64,000 nucleotides of DNA, from positions 40,979,756 through 41,043,755 of the forward strand of contig JAPXFY010000030.1 of assembly GCA_030674185.1 (NCBI GenBank). Direction: 5' to 3'. This document shows positions 10,595-20,764 of the stretch, piece after piece. The notes beneath the pieces were generated by a model, which saw nothing but the letters and a program-made list of their open reading frames with translations, had not been told where the DNA came from and made no database searches. The DNA comes from Monoplex corrugatus (Eukaryota; Mollusca; Gastropoda; Littorinimorpha; Ranellidae). How positions within the stretch are numbered: position 1 is the stretch's first letter; each line of letters begins with the position of its first letter. Position numbers and translations under genes: made by a program.

Positions 10595-11075
10595 CGTCGT
10601 TGTTGTTGTTGTTCGTTGTTGTTCTCGTTGTGTTGTGTTGTTGTTGTCGTTCGTTGTGTTGTGTCGTTGGTGTTGTTTCGTTGTTCGTGTATGTTGTTGT
10701 TGTGTTCTCGTTGTTGTTGTGTTGTTGTATGTTGTGTTGCTGTTGTCTGTTGTTGTTGTTGTTCGTTGTGTGTTGTTGTTGTTGTCGTTGTTGTTGTATT
10801 GTTGTTGTTGTTGCTGTATGTTGTTGTTGTTGTAGTTGTTGCTGTTGTTGTTGTTGTTGTCGTTGTTGTCATTGTTGTTGTCATTGTTGTCGTCGTCGTT
10901 GTTGTTGTTGTCGTTATTGTTGTTGTTGTTATCGTTATTGTTGTCGTTGTTGTTGTTGTCGTTGTTGTTGTCGTCGTCGTTGTTGTTGTTGCTGTCGTCT
11001 TTGTTGTTGTTGATGTTGTTGTTGTTGGTGGTGGTGGTGGTGGTGATGGTGGTGGTGGTGGTGCTGCTGCTGCCA
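9741..11075 (+). repeat. (TTG)n / (TG)(TTG)n array in intron 1
   Basis: About 1.3 kb composed almost wholly of TTG and TGTG units, grading into TCG/TTG and ending in (GGT)n near 11030-11065. With the TTG tracts between the exon-end copies, repeat DNA spans about 3.4 kb. It would be transcribed as UUG repeats in the cyclase pre-mRNA. Long Cys/Leu/Val and Thr/Asn/Gln open frames on both strands exist only because A is nearly absent. Confidence 0.92.
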
Positions 11076-11593
11076 TGAACACACCTACAAAGGTCACAGG
11101 GTTTGATACGGTCTGTCTGGCCGGCTGGCTTGACACAGCTGTGAACTCAACATCTCATATCTCAGCTTTAACTCCAACCCACAACCTATAAGTTGTTTGT
11201 CCGATATCCGCATTTTTTCACCTTTTTTATCATTCAATTTTGTGTTTTGTTCTTTGTTTTACAATAAACAGACATCAACATACAATATAGTATCGAAAAA
11301 TAACATCAATTCATACACACAACAGGAAAAAATGGACATCTGACAACTTACATCATACAGAAAACAATTCTTCAAACACTGGAGGTTTCAAAGTGAAAAT
11401 CAAAATTTGAGGCATTGAAGGTTTGAATCCCCCATATAATTCCAGCACCCCCTGCCAGAAAGGTGTGTCATAAAACGAATAAAAATGACAGATGTACCGT
11501 GCTACTAGGTAACCCTCACAGCCATGCAGAAAATGGGAAAACTGAACAAAATTAATTCCAAACAACAACAAAACCCACAATCTTTTACAACAG
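11076..11593. other. Intronic sequence, no gene seen
   Basis: Unique-looking AT-rich DNA between the TTG array and a LINE fragment. No exon with a plausible acceptor/donor pair and cyclase homology was found. Confidence 0.5.
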
Positions 11594-11767
11594 TCATCAT
11601 CATCATCATCAGGTGCCCTGCCGCATGGTGTTGGCGACCATGGACTTCCAACCATCTCTATCTCTCGTTGCCCCCAGCATCTCCCCCACCCTCCTCATCC
11701 CCAGCCACTCTGCAAGTCCGTCCAGCATTCTCTCCCTGGGTCTAACTGGCGCTCTCTTTCCCTCCAA
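11594..11767 (-). mobile_element. LINE 3'-end fragment (GAT-tailed family)
   Basis: Minus-strand 3' terminus: (GAT)n tail, then the reverse complement of the common ANAMRQGT-coding end, and upstream as far as the GKRAP region, where homology stops at TCCAAC (11767). It is heavily 5' truncated and cannot code for an active protein. Confidence 0.85.
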
Positions 11768-11814
11768 CAGTGATGTAATCAAATAATCCTGACATATAAA
11801 ACAGCAAATACCTT

Positions 11815-12075
11815 ATCCAAAACACGTGTAACTGCCCGCGTTGAAGCAAACAGGAACCAGAAAAAAAACCACAAAATAAGAATAAGAACGTGTATTTAAT
11901 ACAACAAATAAAAGCATGTTTTTTTGTTTGTTTGTTTGTTTGCTTTTGTTTTTGGTTTGCACTTGATTTTGTTCAGCTTTTCCATCTTCTGCATCGCTCC
12001 GAAGGTTACCTTGTAGGTCGGTACATTTGTCTTTTTTATTCGTTTCATGGCACGCCATTCTAACAGGGAGTGTCT
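11815..12075. repeat. Dispersed repeat shared with 31170-31260
   Basis: Part of this segment (GAAGCAAACAGGAACCAG..., ...GTATTTAATACAACAA) recurs at 31185-31257. A (TTTG)n stretch follows at 11920-11960. No coding potential recognised. Confidence 0.55.
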
Positions 12076-12174
12076 TGTTGTATTGAATAGGCGTTCTTAT
12101 TCTTCTTTCGTGTTTTTTTCCCCTGGTTCCAGCAAATACCTTATCTCTTCTTCTTTCTTTTTTCTCCACATGAG

Positions 12175-12382
12175 AAATCCTCATGCGAGTGCTGGTGGAA
12201 GAGAAGCCCCCTTTCAGACCTCAATTGTCGGCTGTGGCCCCTGAGAGCAGCAGGGATCACAGTAGCTACAGTCACGAGGTGCTGGACCTGATGGTCATGT
12301 GCTGGGATGAGTACCCACTCTTCAGGCTGCCCTTCACCACCGTCTCCCACAACCTGAAGAAGATCAGGCACACGTCTGGCAC
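12175..12382 (+). CDS. Guanylate cyclase exon 2: end of kinase-homology domain
   Basis: A strong pyrimidine tract (TTCTTCTTTCTTTTTTCTCC) precedes acceptor ATGAG|AA, and the donor is GCAC|GTGAGT. The peptide runs EILMRVLVEEKPPFRPQL, then EVLDLMVMCWDEYP and FTTVSHNLKKIRHTSGT. The PPFRP and CW.E.P motifs are the C-terminal lobe signatures of the kinase-homology domain of membrane guanylate cyclases. The canonical Arg-Pro of the final helix reads RL here. Entry phase 1, exit phase 2, consistent with both neighbours. The acidic Ser-rich loop APESSRDHSSYSHE is longer than in vertebrate receptors as I recall them. Confidence 0.93.
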
Positions 12383-12429
12383 GTGAGTTGGCCTGTCTGT
12401 CGTCTGGTTTGGTTTGTTCTCTTTGGGCA

Positions 12430-12720
12430 GGGCAAGAGAGTTGTTTGATGAATCTCTGTCTGTCTTACTATGTCTGTCTCTGTCTCTGTCTGTCAATTTC
12501 TCTGTCTGTGCCTTTCTGTCTCTCTGTCTGTATCTGTCTGTGTCTCTGTCCTCTGTCTGTCTGTCTGTCTATTTCTTTCTCTTTCTCTCTCTTTCTCTCT
12601 CTCTCTCTTTCTCTCTGTCTGTCTGTCTGTCTACCTGCCCGCTTGTCTCTCTGTCTGTCTTTCTCTACCTCGTCTCTGTCTCTTTCTTTGTCTCTTTCTC
12701 TGTCCCCTCTCGTTCTTTCT
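12430..12720. repeat. Pyrimidine-rich (TCTG)n/(TC)n tract
   Basis: TCTG, TCTC and TTTC units without purine runs on the + strand, just downstream of exon 2. It can in principle form a triplex-prone purine/pyrimidine region. No gene. Confidence 0.85.
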
Positions 12721-12759
12721 AAACCATGTTCAGCAACGCAATATTTTATCTTACACATT

Positions 12760-13030
12760 TTTGTAATCATTTTTCATGACCAAAAGAACAGTAGATGCAT
12801 TATTCAGGGAAAACGCTATTAGTATTTCTCTGGATAAAGTAAAACCTTTTAACTGTTTTTCATAAGCAAAAGAACAGTACATGTATTATTCAGGGAAGAT
12901 GTTACTAGTATTTCCTACGGCAAAGCAAAATTCTATTTGTCTTATATTAGAGAAAGAACAATACGTGCATTACTCAGGAAAGCTGGTCGTAGTATTGACC
13001 AGAAAACGAAAAATTCTCACCAGAGTAAAT
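12760..13030. repeat. Three diverged ~90-bp tandem units
   Basis: Three copies of a unit containing AAAGAACA(G/A)TA, GCATTA(T)TCAGG, CTAGTATT and AAAGCAAAA motifs follow each other at about 90-bp spacing. They are strongly diverged, so this looks like an old duplication. Confidence 0.7.
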
Positions 13031-13063
13031 TAATCTCATATTCCGGTTCGTACAAGGGAGACG

Positions 13064-14508
13064 TTTGCAGCTTTTCCTAGGACAAACTAGAATTATGACA
13101 TGACATTGGACAGATTTTCTTAGGACAAACTAGAATTATGACATGACATTGGACAGATTTTCTTAGGACAAACTAGAATTATGACATGACATTGGACAGA
13201 TTTTCTTAGGACAAACTAGAATTATGACATGACTTTGGACAGATTTTCTTAGGACAAACTAGAATTATGACATGACATTGGACAGATTTTCTTAGGACAA
13301 ACTAGAATTATGACATGACTTTGGACAGATTTTCTTAGGACAAACTAGAATTATGACGTGACATTGGACAGATTTTCCTAGGACAAACTAGAATTATAAC
13401 GTGACATTGGACAGCTTTTCTTAGGACAAACTAGAATTATGACGTAACATTGGATAGCTTTTCTTAGGACAAACTAGAATTATGACGTGACATTGGACAG
13501 TTTTTCTTAAGACAAACTAGAATTATAACGTGACATTGGACAGCTTTTCCTAGGACAAATAGAATTATGACGTGACATTGGACAGCTTTTCCTAGGACAA
13601 ACTAGAATTATAACGTGACATTGGACAGCTTTTCTTAGGACAAACTAGAATTATGACGTGACATTGGACAGATTTTCTTAGGACAAACTAGAATTATAAC
13701 GTGAAATTGGACAGCTTTTCCTAGGACAAACTACGATTATGACGTGACATTGGACAGATTTTCTTAGGACAAACTAGAATTATGACGTGACATTGGACAG
13801 TTTTTCTTAGGACAAACTAGGATTATGACGTGACATTGGACAGCTTTTCCTAGGACAAACTAGAATTATGACATGACATTGGACAGCTTTTCTTAGGACA
13901 AACTAGAATTATAACGTGACATTGGACAGCTTTTCTTAGGATAAACTAGAATTATGACGTGACTTTGGACAGCTTTTCCTGGGATAAACTAGAATTATGA
14001 CGTGACATTGGACAGCTTTTCCTAGGACAAACTAGAATTATAACGTGACTTTGGACAGCTTTTCTTAGGACAAACTAGAATTATAACGTGACTTTGGACA
14101 GCTTTTCTTAGGACAAACTAGGATTATGACGTGACATTGGACAGCTTTTCTTAGGACAAACTAGAATTATGACGTGACATTGGACAGCTTTTCTTAGGAC
14201 AAACTAGAATTATGACATGACATTGGACAGCTTTTCTTAGGACAAACTAGAATTATGACGTGACATTGGACAGCTTTTCTTAGGACAAACTAGAATTATG
14301 ACGTGACATTGGACAGCTTTTCTTAGGACATACTAGAATTATGACGTGACATTGGACAGCTTTTCTTAGGACAAACTAGAATTATGACGTGACATTGGAC
14401 AGATTTTCTTAGGACAAACTAGAATTATAATGTGACATTGGACAGCTTTTCCTGGGATAAACTAGAATTATAATGTGACTTTGGACAGCTTTTCTTAGGA
14501 CAAAGTAA
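13064..14508. repeat. 43-bp minisatellite, about 33 units, intron 2
   Basis: The unit runs AGGACAAACTAGAATTATGA, CGTGACATTGGACAGCTTTT, CTT at an exact 43-bp period (for example 13084 to 13127). The first units carry GACATGACATTGGACAGATT; later ones carry GACGTGACATTGGACAGCTT. A smaller set has ATAACGTG. The array ends about 50 bp before the exon 3 acceptor. There are no spacers, so not a CRISPR array. Confidence 0.95.
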
Positions 14509-14561
14509 AAGTCTCACATTATTTTGGACTCAAGCCATTTTGTGATTGTACATGTACACAG

Positions 14562-14702
14562 AGCACGCAATCTAGCAGACGAGATGCTGGCGGAAATGAC
14601 CAAGTACACAGAACTCCTGGAGCAGCAGGTGGAGGAACGTACCATACAGATCAAGGACGAACAGGAAAAGGCTGAAGAACTGCTCTGTAGAATGCTGCCC
14701 AA
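14562..14702 (+). CDS. Guanylate cyclase exon 3: coiled-coil linker
   Basis: Acceptor TGTACACAG|AG, donor CCAA|GTAGGA. The peptide is ARNLADEMLAEMTKYTELLE, then QQVEERTIQIKDEQEKAEEL and LCRMLP. This is the amphipathic signalling helix that dimerises guanylate cyclases and couples the kinase-homology and catalytic domains; the LE..VEERT and KAE.LL..MLP motifs are hallmarks. Entry phase 2 and exit phase 2. The next exon supplies the third base of the Lys codon in MLPKS. The acceptor lies directly after the 43-bp minisatellite, with a poor pyrimidine tract. Confidence 0.93.
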
Positions 14703-14776
14703 GTAGGATTTATGAAACGAAATAAACTGAAATAAATCCGATGAAAGAGAACAAATCGTATATATATATATATATA

Positions 14777-16387
14777 CTAGTCACAACAAGTTAAGCACAG
14801 TTTACATGTACCCGCATATTTTCAACAAATATCAAAGCCATGACTTTCCAATTGGGAACAGATTTATTTCATAATCTTGTTCAAACGTACATTGAATTTC
14901 ATTGTGATCGCACAAACGGTTTGGGATATACAGACAATTAAACAGAGGAGGGGTCGAAATCAAAGTTTGCCAAATCTGTCCAGTTCACCAAATCATTTCA
15001 ATAATGGGTGTGACCACCCCGATTGGCGAGACATTCCATGCAGTGTCTCCTCATCGAGTAGACCAGTGTTCTGATGACCCTCTGTGGGATTCCCTGCCAT
15101 TCCAGTTGCAGCATTCGGAAGAGATCCTGACGGTCCCTGGGAGGTGGATGGTTCTCCTTTACACGTCTCCCCAACTCATCCCAAAGATGCTCGATGGGAT
15201 TGAGGTCGGGACTATACGCCTGGAAGATCATCCTGTTGATACCGGCCTGCACAAGGAATTCTAAGGCCACCCGGGCTCTATGTGGCCGAGCATTGTCGTC
15301 TTGGAAGACTGCCATGGGTCCGATTCGTTGCATGGTCGGAACAACGAAAGGCGCCAGTATTTCATCCCGATAGCGGAGGCCTGTGAGGTTTCCGTCAATG
15401 TGGTAGAGTGGTGTCTTGTGGTGGAGGCTGATGGCACCCCATACCATAACAGATCCTCCCCTGAAGGCCCGGGTCTCACGAACAGCTGCATCAATGTAAC
15501 GTTCACCAACACGCCTCCAAACTCTAGTTCGGCCATCATTGTGTTCCAGACAAAACCGCGACTCATCCGAAAAGAGGACCTGAGACCACTGTTGTTGGTT
15601 CCATCTCGCATGACGTTGGCAGAAAGCTCGGCGAGCCAGCTTATGGGCTGCTAGCAGTCGTGGTCGCACAGCTGGACGACGTGATCTGAGGCCAAAGTGG
15701 TGAAGACGGTTTCGTATGGCTTGACGGCTGAGGATGGTGTTAGTTGCCCTACGAAGCTGCCGTTGGATGCTGATTGAGGTGGCATCCCGCTGCAATAGGA
15801 CCTGCCTCTCGATGAACCGATCTTCTCTTGGAGTCGTCTGCCTAGGCCGACCTGACCGTGGCCTCTCTTCAACGCTGTTGGTCGCCCTAAAACTCTGGTT
15901 CAGTCTAACAATAACTGAATGATGCACATCAAGTCGTCGCGCCACTTCAGCCTTGGCAATGCCATCTTGCATCCACGCAATCGCCCTGGTTTTGTCAAAG
16001 GTGCTAAGTTTTCTTCTTGGTGGCATGGTGAGAAACGGGCTGACAGTAACCAAGCCCGCGCTTATAAAGCATAAGGAAGGGGCATAAAACTCACTCGAAA
16101 GACTGCTCTTGCACGGGTATAACGAATTTTTCATTTTACACATCTTGTGTCGCCAGCAAGCTCACTCCAAAACAGGCACATTTACCGCAACTTTGCACTT
16201 TTTATCCCGCGCGGCAACGAGGTCACCAAGACCCCCATGCGCACTACAAGTTGCCACAGGCTCGCCCAAACACTGCTGTTTGAGATTCCATCACTGGTTG
16301 CCGCATAACAAAAAGAAAATAATGTTTTCTGAAGGAATGGATCAGCCCCCTGTGTCCAAGGACCTGTGCTTAACTTGTTGTGACTAG
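14777..16387 (-). mobile_element. Complete Tc1/mariner-like element, inserted in a (TA)n run
   Basis: Perfect 24-bp terminal inverted repeats at 14777-14800 and 16364-16387 (CTAGTCACAACAAGTTAAGC + ACAG on the left). A TA dinucleotide flanks each end, but because the element lies within a (TA)n microsatellite the exact duplication cannot be separated from the repeat. Length 1611 bp. It contains one intact transposase gene on the minus strand and lies in cyclase intron 3. Confidence 0.95.
14998..16026 (-). CDS. Tc1-like DD34E transposase
   Basis: 342-residue transposase that would cut and paste its element at TA sites. The start chosen is the ATG of MPPRRKLSTFDK at 16026; the frame is open further upstream, but related elements begin at this MPPRRKL. 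An N-terminal paired-like helix-turn-helix (EVARRLDVHHSVIVRL) is followed by a GRPR AT-hook-like motif (RSGRPRQ). The catalytic domain has FSDESRF, FQDDNARPHRAR and SPDLNPIEHLWDEL. Thirty-four residues separate the second Asp from the Glu, so the triad is DD34E. The C-terminus reads NRGGHTHY. No frameshift or stop: apparently intact and possibly active. The homologue at 43013 is of the same subfamily. Confidence 0.94.
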   Translation of the reverse strand: MPPRRKLSTFDKTRAIAWMQDGIAKAEVARRLDVHHSVIVRLNQSFRATNSVEERPRSGRPRQTTPREDRFIERQVLLQRDATSISIQRQLRRATNTILSRQAIRNRLHHFGLRSRRPAVRPRLLAAHKLARRAFCQRHARWNQQQWSQVLFSDESRFCLEHNDGRTRVWRRVGERYIDAAVRETRAFRGGSVMVWGAISLHHKTPLYHIDGNLTGLRYRDEILAPFVVPTMQRIGPMAVFQDDNARPHRARVALEFLVQAGINRMIFQAYSPDLNPIEHLWDELGRRVKENHPPPRDRQDLFRMLQLEWQGIPQRVIRTLVYSMRRHCMECLANRGGHTHY

Positions 16388-16411
16388 TATATATATATAT
16401 ATATATATATA

Positions 16412-16475
<64 letters not shown>
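16388..16475. repeat. (TA)n then (TG)n microsatellite
   Basis: TA run continuing the target of the Tc1-like insertion, then ACATGTG and a long (TG)n run that abuts the left end of a MITE. Confidence 0.9.
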
Positions 16476-16478
<3 letters not shown>

Positions 16479-17077
16479 CCTCCCACCACGAAATCAGTCT
16501 TAACTAGCATTTTGGGCATTTTGAGATGTACATATTATACTGGAAAGTGTACATTCTGCTGATTATTTTGGTACTTGAATAAAGCTTGTACTCAAAAAAT
16601 GTGGAAGTTATGTATGTTTAAAGTCATTAAGTTGTATGATGGCCATTTTGAGAAAACGGCCTCTAAAGTTTTTGTGTGCTCTCCTACACATTTTCCTTAA
16701 ATTTCATTATTTGGTGGCTTTGACCCAGTTTGTTTCTCATTTTCGCTGTCATTATCTGAAAGGTGCACCAAAGAGCTTTCTGTCAGTATATTACATGTGC
16801 AGGTACTTTACAGGTTACGGTTTATAATAAGAGACAACAATAGGTACTTTTGTTGGAAATTGCGTTCTTTCTGCTGCGATCAGTGTATTAAAATACCATT
16901 TTAAATTGATTAATAATATTTTTTCAAGAAAAAAAATTCTGTGGGGGATAGATTAGAATCTACAGCAATCAATTTTGAGAAAAAGTCAAAACACCCCAGA
17001 TAGACCCTCAGTCACCTTTTCAGCTCCTAGTGCTGTTCCACTGACTGCGAGTTAAGACTGATTTCATGGTGGGAGGT

Positions 17078-17079
<2 letters not shown>
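16476..17079. mobile_element. MITE-like non-autonomous element, copy 1
   Basis: Terminal inverted repeats of about 30 bp (TGACCTCCCACCACGAAATC + AGTCTTAACT at left; reverse complement at right, one mismatch). The ~600-bp interior has no transposase. A second copy of nearly identical sequence is at 18960-19558. It sits between (TG)n and (CA)n runs, so a target duplication cannot be read. Confidence 0.88.
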
Positions 17080-17163
<84 letters not shown>

Positions 17164-17640
17164 ATACCACACCACACCGAACCACTCTACAAGTCACGTC
17201 ACGTCACGTCACGTCACGTCATATATCATATCATGTCATGTCATGTCAAAACACGACTCTACACACGCATGACATAATATAACATGACATGAGATGATAT
17301 AAAATGATACAATACGATGACATGATTATTGTATTACAATATATGATATAGTATGATTAATATATGATATGATATGATATATGATATATGATATAATATA
17401 ATATAATATAATATAATATAATATAATATATAATATAACATAACATAACATAACATAACATAACATGATATAGTAATATAATATAATATAATATAATATA
17501 ATATAATATAATATAATATAATATAATATAATATAATATAATATAATATAATATAATATTATAATATAATATAATATAATATAATATAATATAATACGAT
17601 ACGATATGATGTGATTTGATATGACATAACATGAACTGTT
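17080..17640. repeat. Microsatellite cluster: (CA)n, (TA)n, (CGTCA)n, (ATAAT)n
   Basis: (CA)n, then (TA)n to 17160, then pentamer runs of CGTCA (17194-17220) and TGTCA, then mostly ATATA/ATAAT pentamers from 17270 to 17610. Tyr/Ile open frames on the minus strand are repeat artefacts. Confidence 0.9.
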
Positions 17641-17987
17641 TGCTGCTCATCTTGATTCTCCAATCTTTCTGGCAGCATCAGCTGAATGTTTCATGGGTTC
17701 TGTTCCGTCCTCTTCCAGAATTTCAAGACCTCATCAGCGTGTAAGCTTTTGCAAGGTCTGCCATATGTTTATTATAGATATGGTTAGAATCCACATGGAA
17801 ATGTCCCATTGTGATTAATCTCTCTTGAACAGACTCTAAGTCTAAGCCACTCCAATCCTCATAGATGGCTGACTGAGTAAGGATAAGGATGAGGATGTCT
17901 TCATCATTTCAGCAACAAGATTGTTAGCCAGGTGCAGCAACATGATACAAAAGCAAATGTGGGATTATGCATTAAAACGTAATGTTG

Positions 17988-18735
17988 ACAGGCGCGATAG
18001 CCACGTGGTCAGGGCGTCAGACTGTCAATCAGAAAGTCTGGGTTCAATCCTCTGTAGGTACTATTGGTAGGTAAAAAAGGGAGATTTTGTCTGATCTCCC
18101 GAATTATCTTTTGTGCCAACACGCTTCTGCCTGGTTCCCTTGTATGTGTATATGTATGCAGAATGTCAGCTACACACGCACCTCCTGTGGGGATGCCGAG
18201 GGCTCTTTCAGTATCAATAGTATATCCACTTTCTGGAAATTCTGTGCTAGAAATTTCCTCGTTTCTATCACTGTCTTTTGTTTCTGCTTTGTTGCTTTGG
18301 CATTTCTTCCTGTCTTTTTCTGCCTTGCTGGTCCATTCACCTGTATGTGTTCGATAAAGTCCTACGTATTTTTTCTTAGGATTGATAATTAGGTAAATGT
18401 ATTAAGTGCATTTTTGGCTCTAGGGAGGTGAGATATGCAGAAGCAATTTTAGGTAATTTATGCCTGTTTTTATCTATGTTTTGGTGTTGTTAGGTAAGCT
18501 TAAATTTGTATTCAGATGCGTTTTTTAAATCCCCTGTGCGATAAATTGGACGGAATGGTCAACGCCAAGGGCATGTCCTTATATTATGTGCATGAATGTA
18601 CCGATATGTGTACTTAATTTTCTCTTTTTCTTTCCTGTTGAAGTTTTGTATGTTTTGAAGGGGTTATAGCCCTGATATGGCTCTACGCAGTCGGCTGGGC
18701 TTTAAAAACAATAAAAATAACAATAACTACACACG
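17988..18735 (+). mobile_element. tRNA-derived SINE-like element with AATAAC tail
   Basis: The head has a box A-like TAGCCACGTGGTCAGGGCG and a box B-like GGGTTCAATCC, spaced as in a tRNA gene. About 650 bp of body follow, ending in GGCTGGGCTTTAAAAACAAT and a short (AATAAC)n-like tail. The tRNA cloverleaf is not complete, so this is not a functional tRNA. Whether the distal part (18400-18735) belongs to the same element or is an adjacent LINE 3' end is uncertain. Confidence 0.65.
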
Positions 18736-18959
18736 CTGTATATCCTGTAAGCCATCTAAGTCTCCAATGGCCAAGTGAAACATGAAAATACCCAGCACAC
18801 ACACACACTGAAGATGGAATATGCAGACTGTACGACAGAAGAGGGGCCAGACAATGTGCATACACTTCCTTCTTTTATTGTTTTAACTTGTGCCATCATA
18901 ATGTCATGGCACAAATACTTCAGTCAGCAAACAGCCAGAAGGTATGAAGTGGACAGATG

Positions 18960-19558
18960 TGACCTCCCACCACGAAATCAGTCTAGCATTTTAGGCATTT
19001 TGAGATATACATATCACTGGAAAGTGTACATTCTGCTGATTATTTTGGTACTTGAATAAAGATTGTGCTAAAAAAATTGTAGAAGTTATGTATGTTTAAA
19101 GTCATTAAGTTGTATGATGGCCATTTTGAGAAAACGGCCTCTAAAGTTTTTGTGTGCTCTCCTACACGTTTTCCTTAAATTTCATTATTTGGTGGCTTTG
19201 ACCCAGTTTGATTCTAATTTTCGCTGTCATTATCTGAAAGGTGCACCAAGGAGCTTTCTATCAGTATATTACATGTTCGGGTACTGTACAGGTTACGGTT
19301 CATAATAAGAGACAAAAATAGATACTTTTGGTAGGAAATTGTGTTCTTACTGCTGCGATCAGTGCATTAAAATACCATTTTAAATTGATTAATAATATTT
19401 TTTCAAGAAAAAAAATTATGTGGGGGATGGATTATAGTCTACAGCAATCAATTTTGAGAAAAAGTCAAAACACCCCAGATAGACCCTCAGTCACCTTTTC
19501 AGCTCCTAGTGCTGTTCGACTGACTGCGAGTTAAGACTGATTTCGTGGTGGGAGGTCA
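18960..19558. mobile_element. MITE-like element, copy 2
   Basis: Same family as 16476-17079 and same orientation, about 599 bp. The left end reads TGACCTCCCACCACGAAATC and the right end GATTTCGTGGTGGGAGGTCA, so the outer 20 bases are perfectly inverted. The inner part of the left repeat has lost a few bases (AGTCTAGC instead of AGTCTTAACTAGC). Confidence 0.88.
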
Positions 19559-19564
19559 CAAACG

Positions 19565-19640
19565 TTGTGTGGCGTCAGTCTCCACCACACCGTTGATCCA
19601 GGTCTTCCTTGGTCTGCCTCGTGCTTTAAAACCATACTTT
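19565..19640 (-). mobile_element. Small LINE RT remnant
   Basis: The minus strand reads KARGRPRKTWINGVVETDA-like sequence, a motif of RT C-termini. Only about 25 codons survive. Confidence 0.5.
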
Positions 19641-19694
19641 TGTTATAACTGTATTCTCTTTGCCCGATTTATTCCCTTCTGATGAATATGTGAT

Positions 19695-19925
19695 ACATTT
19701 ATAGGCCATTTTATGAGGAAGGAGGATTGGAGCACCTGGTCACAACAGGAAAGCTGGAGGGAAAGAGCGCCAGGTAGACCCAGGGAGAGAATGCTGGACG
19801 GACTTGCAGAGTGGCTGGGGATGAGGAGGGTGGGGGAGATGCTAGGAGCAACGAGAGGTAGGGATGGTTGGAAGTCCATGGTCGCCAACGCCATGCGGCA
19901 GGGCACCTGATGATGATGATGATGA
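19695..19925 (+). mobile_element. LINE 3'-end fragment (GAT-tailed family)
   Basis: Starts at ACATTTATAGGCCATTTTATG and runs to the (GAT)n tail, covering the last ~70 codons (GHFMRKE..., then RMLDGLAEWLGMRRVGEMLG). One frameshift near the start. Its 5' end lies at nearly the same element position as the copies at 20489 and 23773. Confidence 0.88.
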
Positions 19926-20136
19926 ATGTGATAGTGGACTGGTGTTGTTCCCACCATTTGTTTGCTCTTAATGTTTCTGATCATGCCACGTCTGGTCTTG
20001 TTGATAGCTCTTCTCAAACAACCCATCTCACAGGTAGTCATTTTGGTCAGAATCGATTTTAGATGAAATCATACGAATCAATATATTTCTAAAAACAACG
20101 GCCACACTGTATCTGTCACTGTGTCTACGTGTTCAG

Positions 20137-20260
20137 GTCTGTGGCCCATGAACTGAAGCTGGGGAAGACAGTGATCCCCGAGTCTTACAGCTCTGTCACC
20201 ATCTTCTTCTCCGACATTTGTGGCTTCACAGCACTGGCGGCCGAAAGTACTCCCCTGCAG
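20137..20260 (+). CDS. Guanylate cyclase exon 4: start of catalytic domain
   Basis: Acceptor GTGTTCAG|GT, donor CTGCAG|GTGACA. The peptide is [20 protein letters not shown], then [20 protein letters not shown] and Q. This opens the class III cyclase domain. The Asp of FSDICGFT is the first Mg-binding aspartate. Receptor cyclases usually have FSDIVGFT, so Val to Cys is the only change in that motif. Entry completes the Lys codon of MLPK; exit phase 0. A 21-T/11-G homopolymer block follows about 27 bp after the exon. Confidence 0.94.
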
Positions 20261-20287
20261 GTGACAATTTTATAAGCCTTCCTATTC

Positions 20288-20322
20288 TTTTTTTTTTTTT
20301 TTTTTTTTTGGGGGGGGGGGGA
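20288..20322. repeat. Poly(T)-poly(G) homopolymer block
   Basis: A run of about 21 T directly followed by about 11 G in intron 4. Prone to assembly and replication error. Confidence 0.85.
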
Positions 20323-20488
20323 TATGCATGCATGCACGTTGTTTTGTCCACACTGTGCAGGCAATATGGTGCTACAAAGTTTGCATAGTCTACGTCTTTG
20401 GTGGTCGCGTATGTTGCCTGTTTTCATGTTTCCATGATCCACCAGACACCGACTTGAATTAATGATTTTTGACATGCATACTTAATGT

Positions 20489-20762
20489 AGGAAAAGACGG
20501 GCAACATTTATAGGCCATTTTATGAGGAAGGGGGATTTGGAGCACCTGGTCACAACGGAAAAGCTGGAGGGAAAGAGAGCACCAGGTAGACCCAGGGAGA
20601 AAATGCTAGACGGACTTGCAGAGTGGCTGAAGACGAGGAGGGTGGAGGAGATGCTTGGGGCAACAAGAGATAGAGACCGATGGAAGTCCATGATCGCCAA
20701 CGCCATGCGGCAGGGCACCTGGTGATGATGATGATGATGAGGAGGAGGAGGAGGAGGATGAT
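20489..20762 (+). mobile_element. LINE 3'-end fragment with GAT/GAG tail
   Basis: Begins at AGGAAAAGACGGGCAACATT and runs through an uninterrupted frame (MRKGDLEHLVTTEKLEGKRA to ANAMRQGTW). The tail is (GAT)n(GAG)n(GAT)n, the GAG block probably a later slippage variant. Confidence 0.88.
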
Positions 20763-20764
20763 GA

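Noticed and set aside
9358..11191. 592-codon Thr/Asn/Gln and 491-codon Cys/Val frames
   Set aside because: Products of the TTG array; both strands are open for the same reason.
13064..14508. CRISPR-like regular 43-bp repeats
   Set aside because: No spacers; simple head-to-tail minisatellite.
17988..18060. Functional tRNA gene
   Set aside because: Only box-like motifs; no full cloverleaf.
16636..19305. A 63-codon frame kept in both MITE copies (MMAILRKRPLKFLCALLH...)
   Set aside because: Conserved only because the two MITEs are recent copies; no domain, no known homologue, differences include non-conservative changes.
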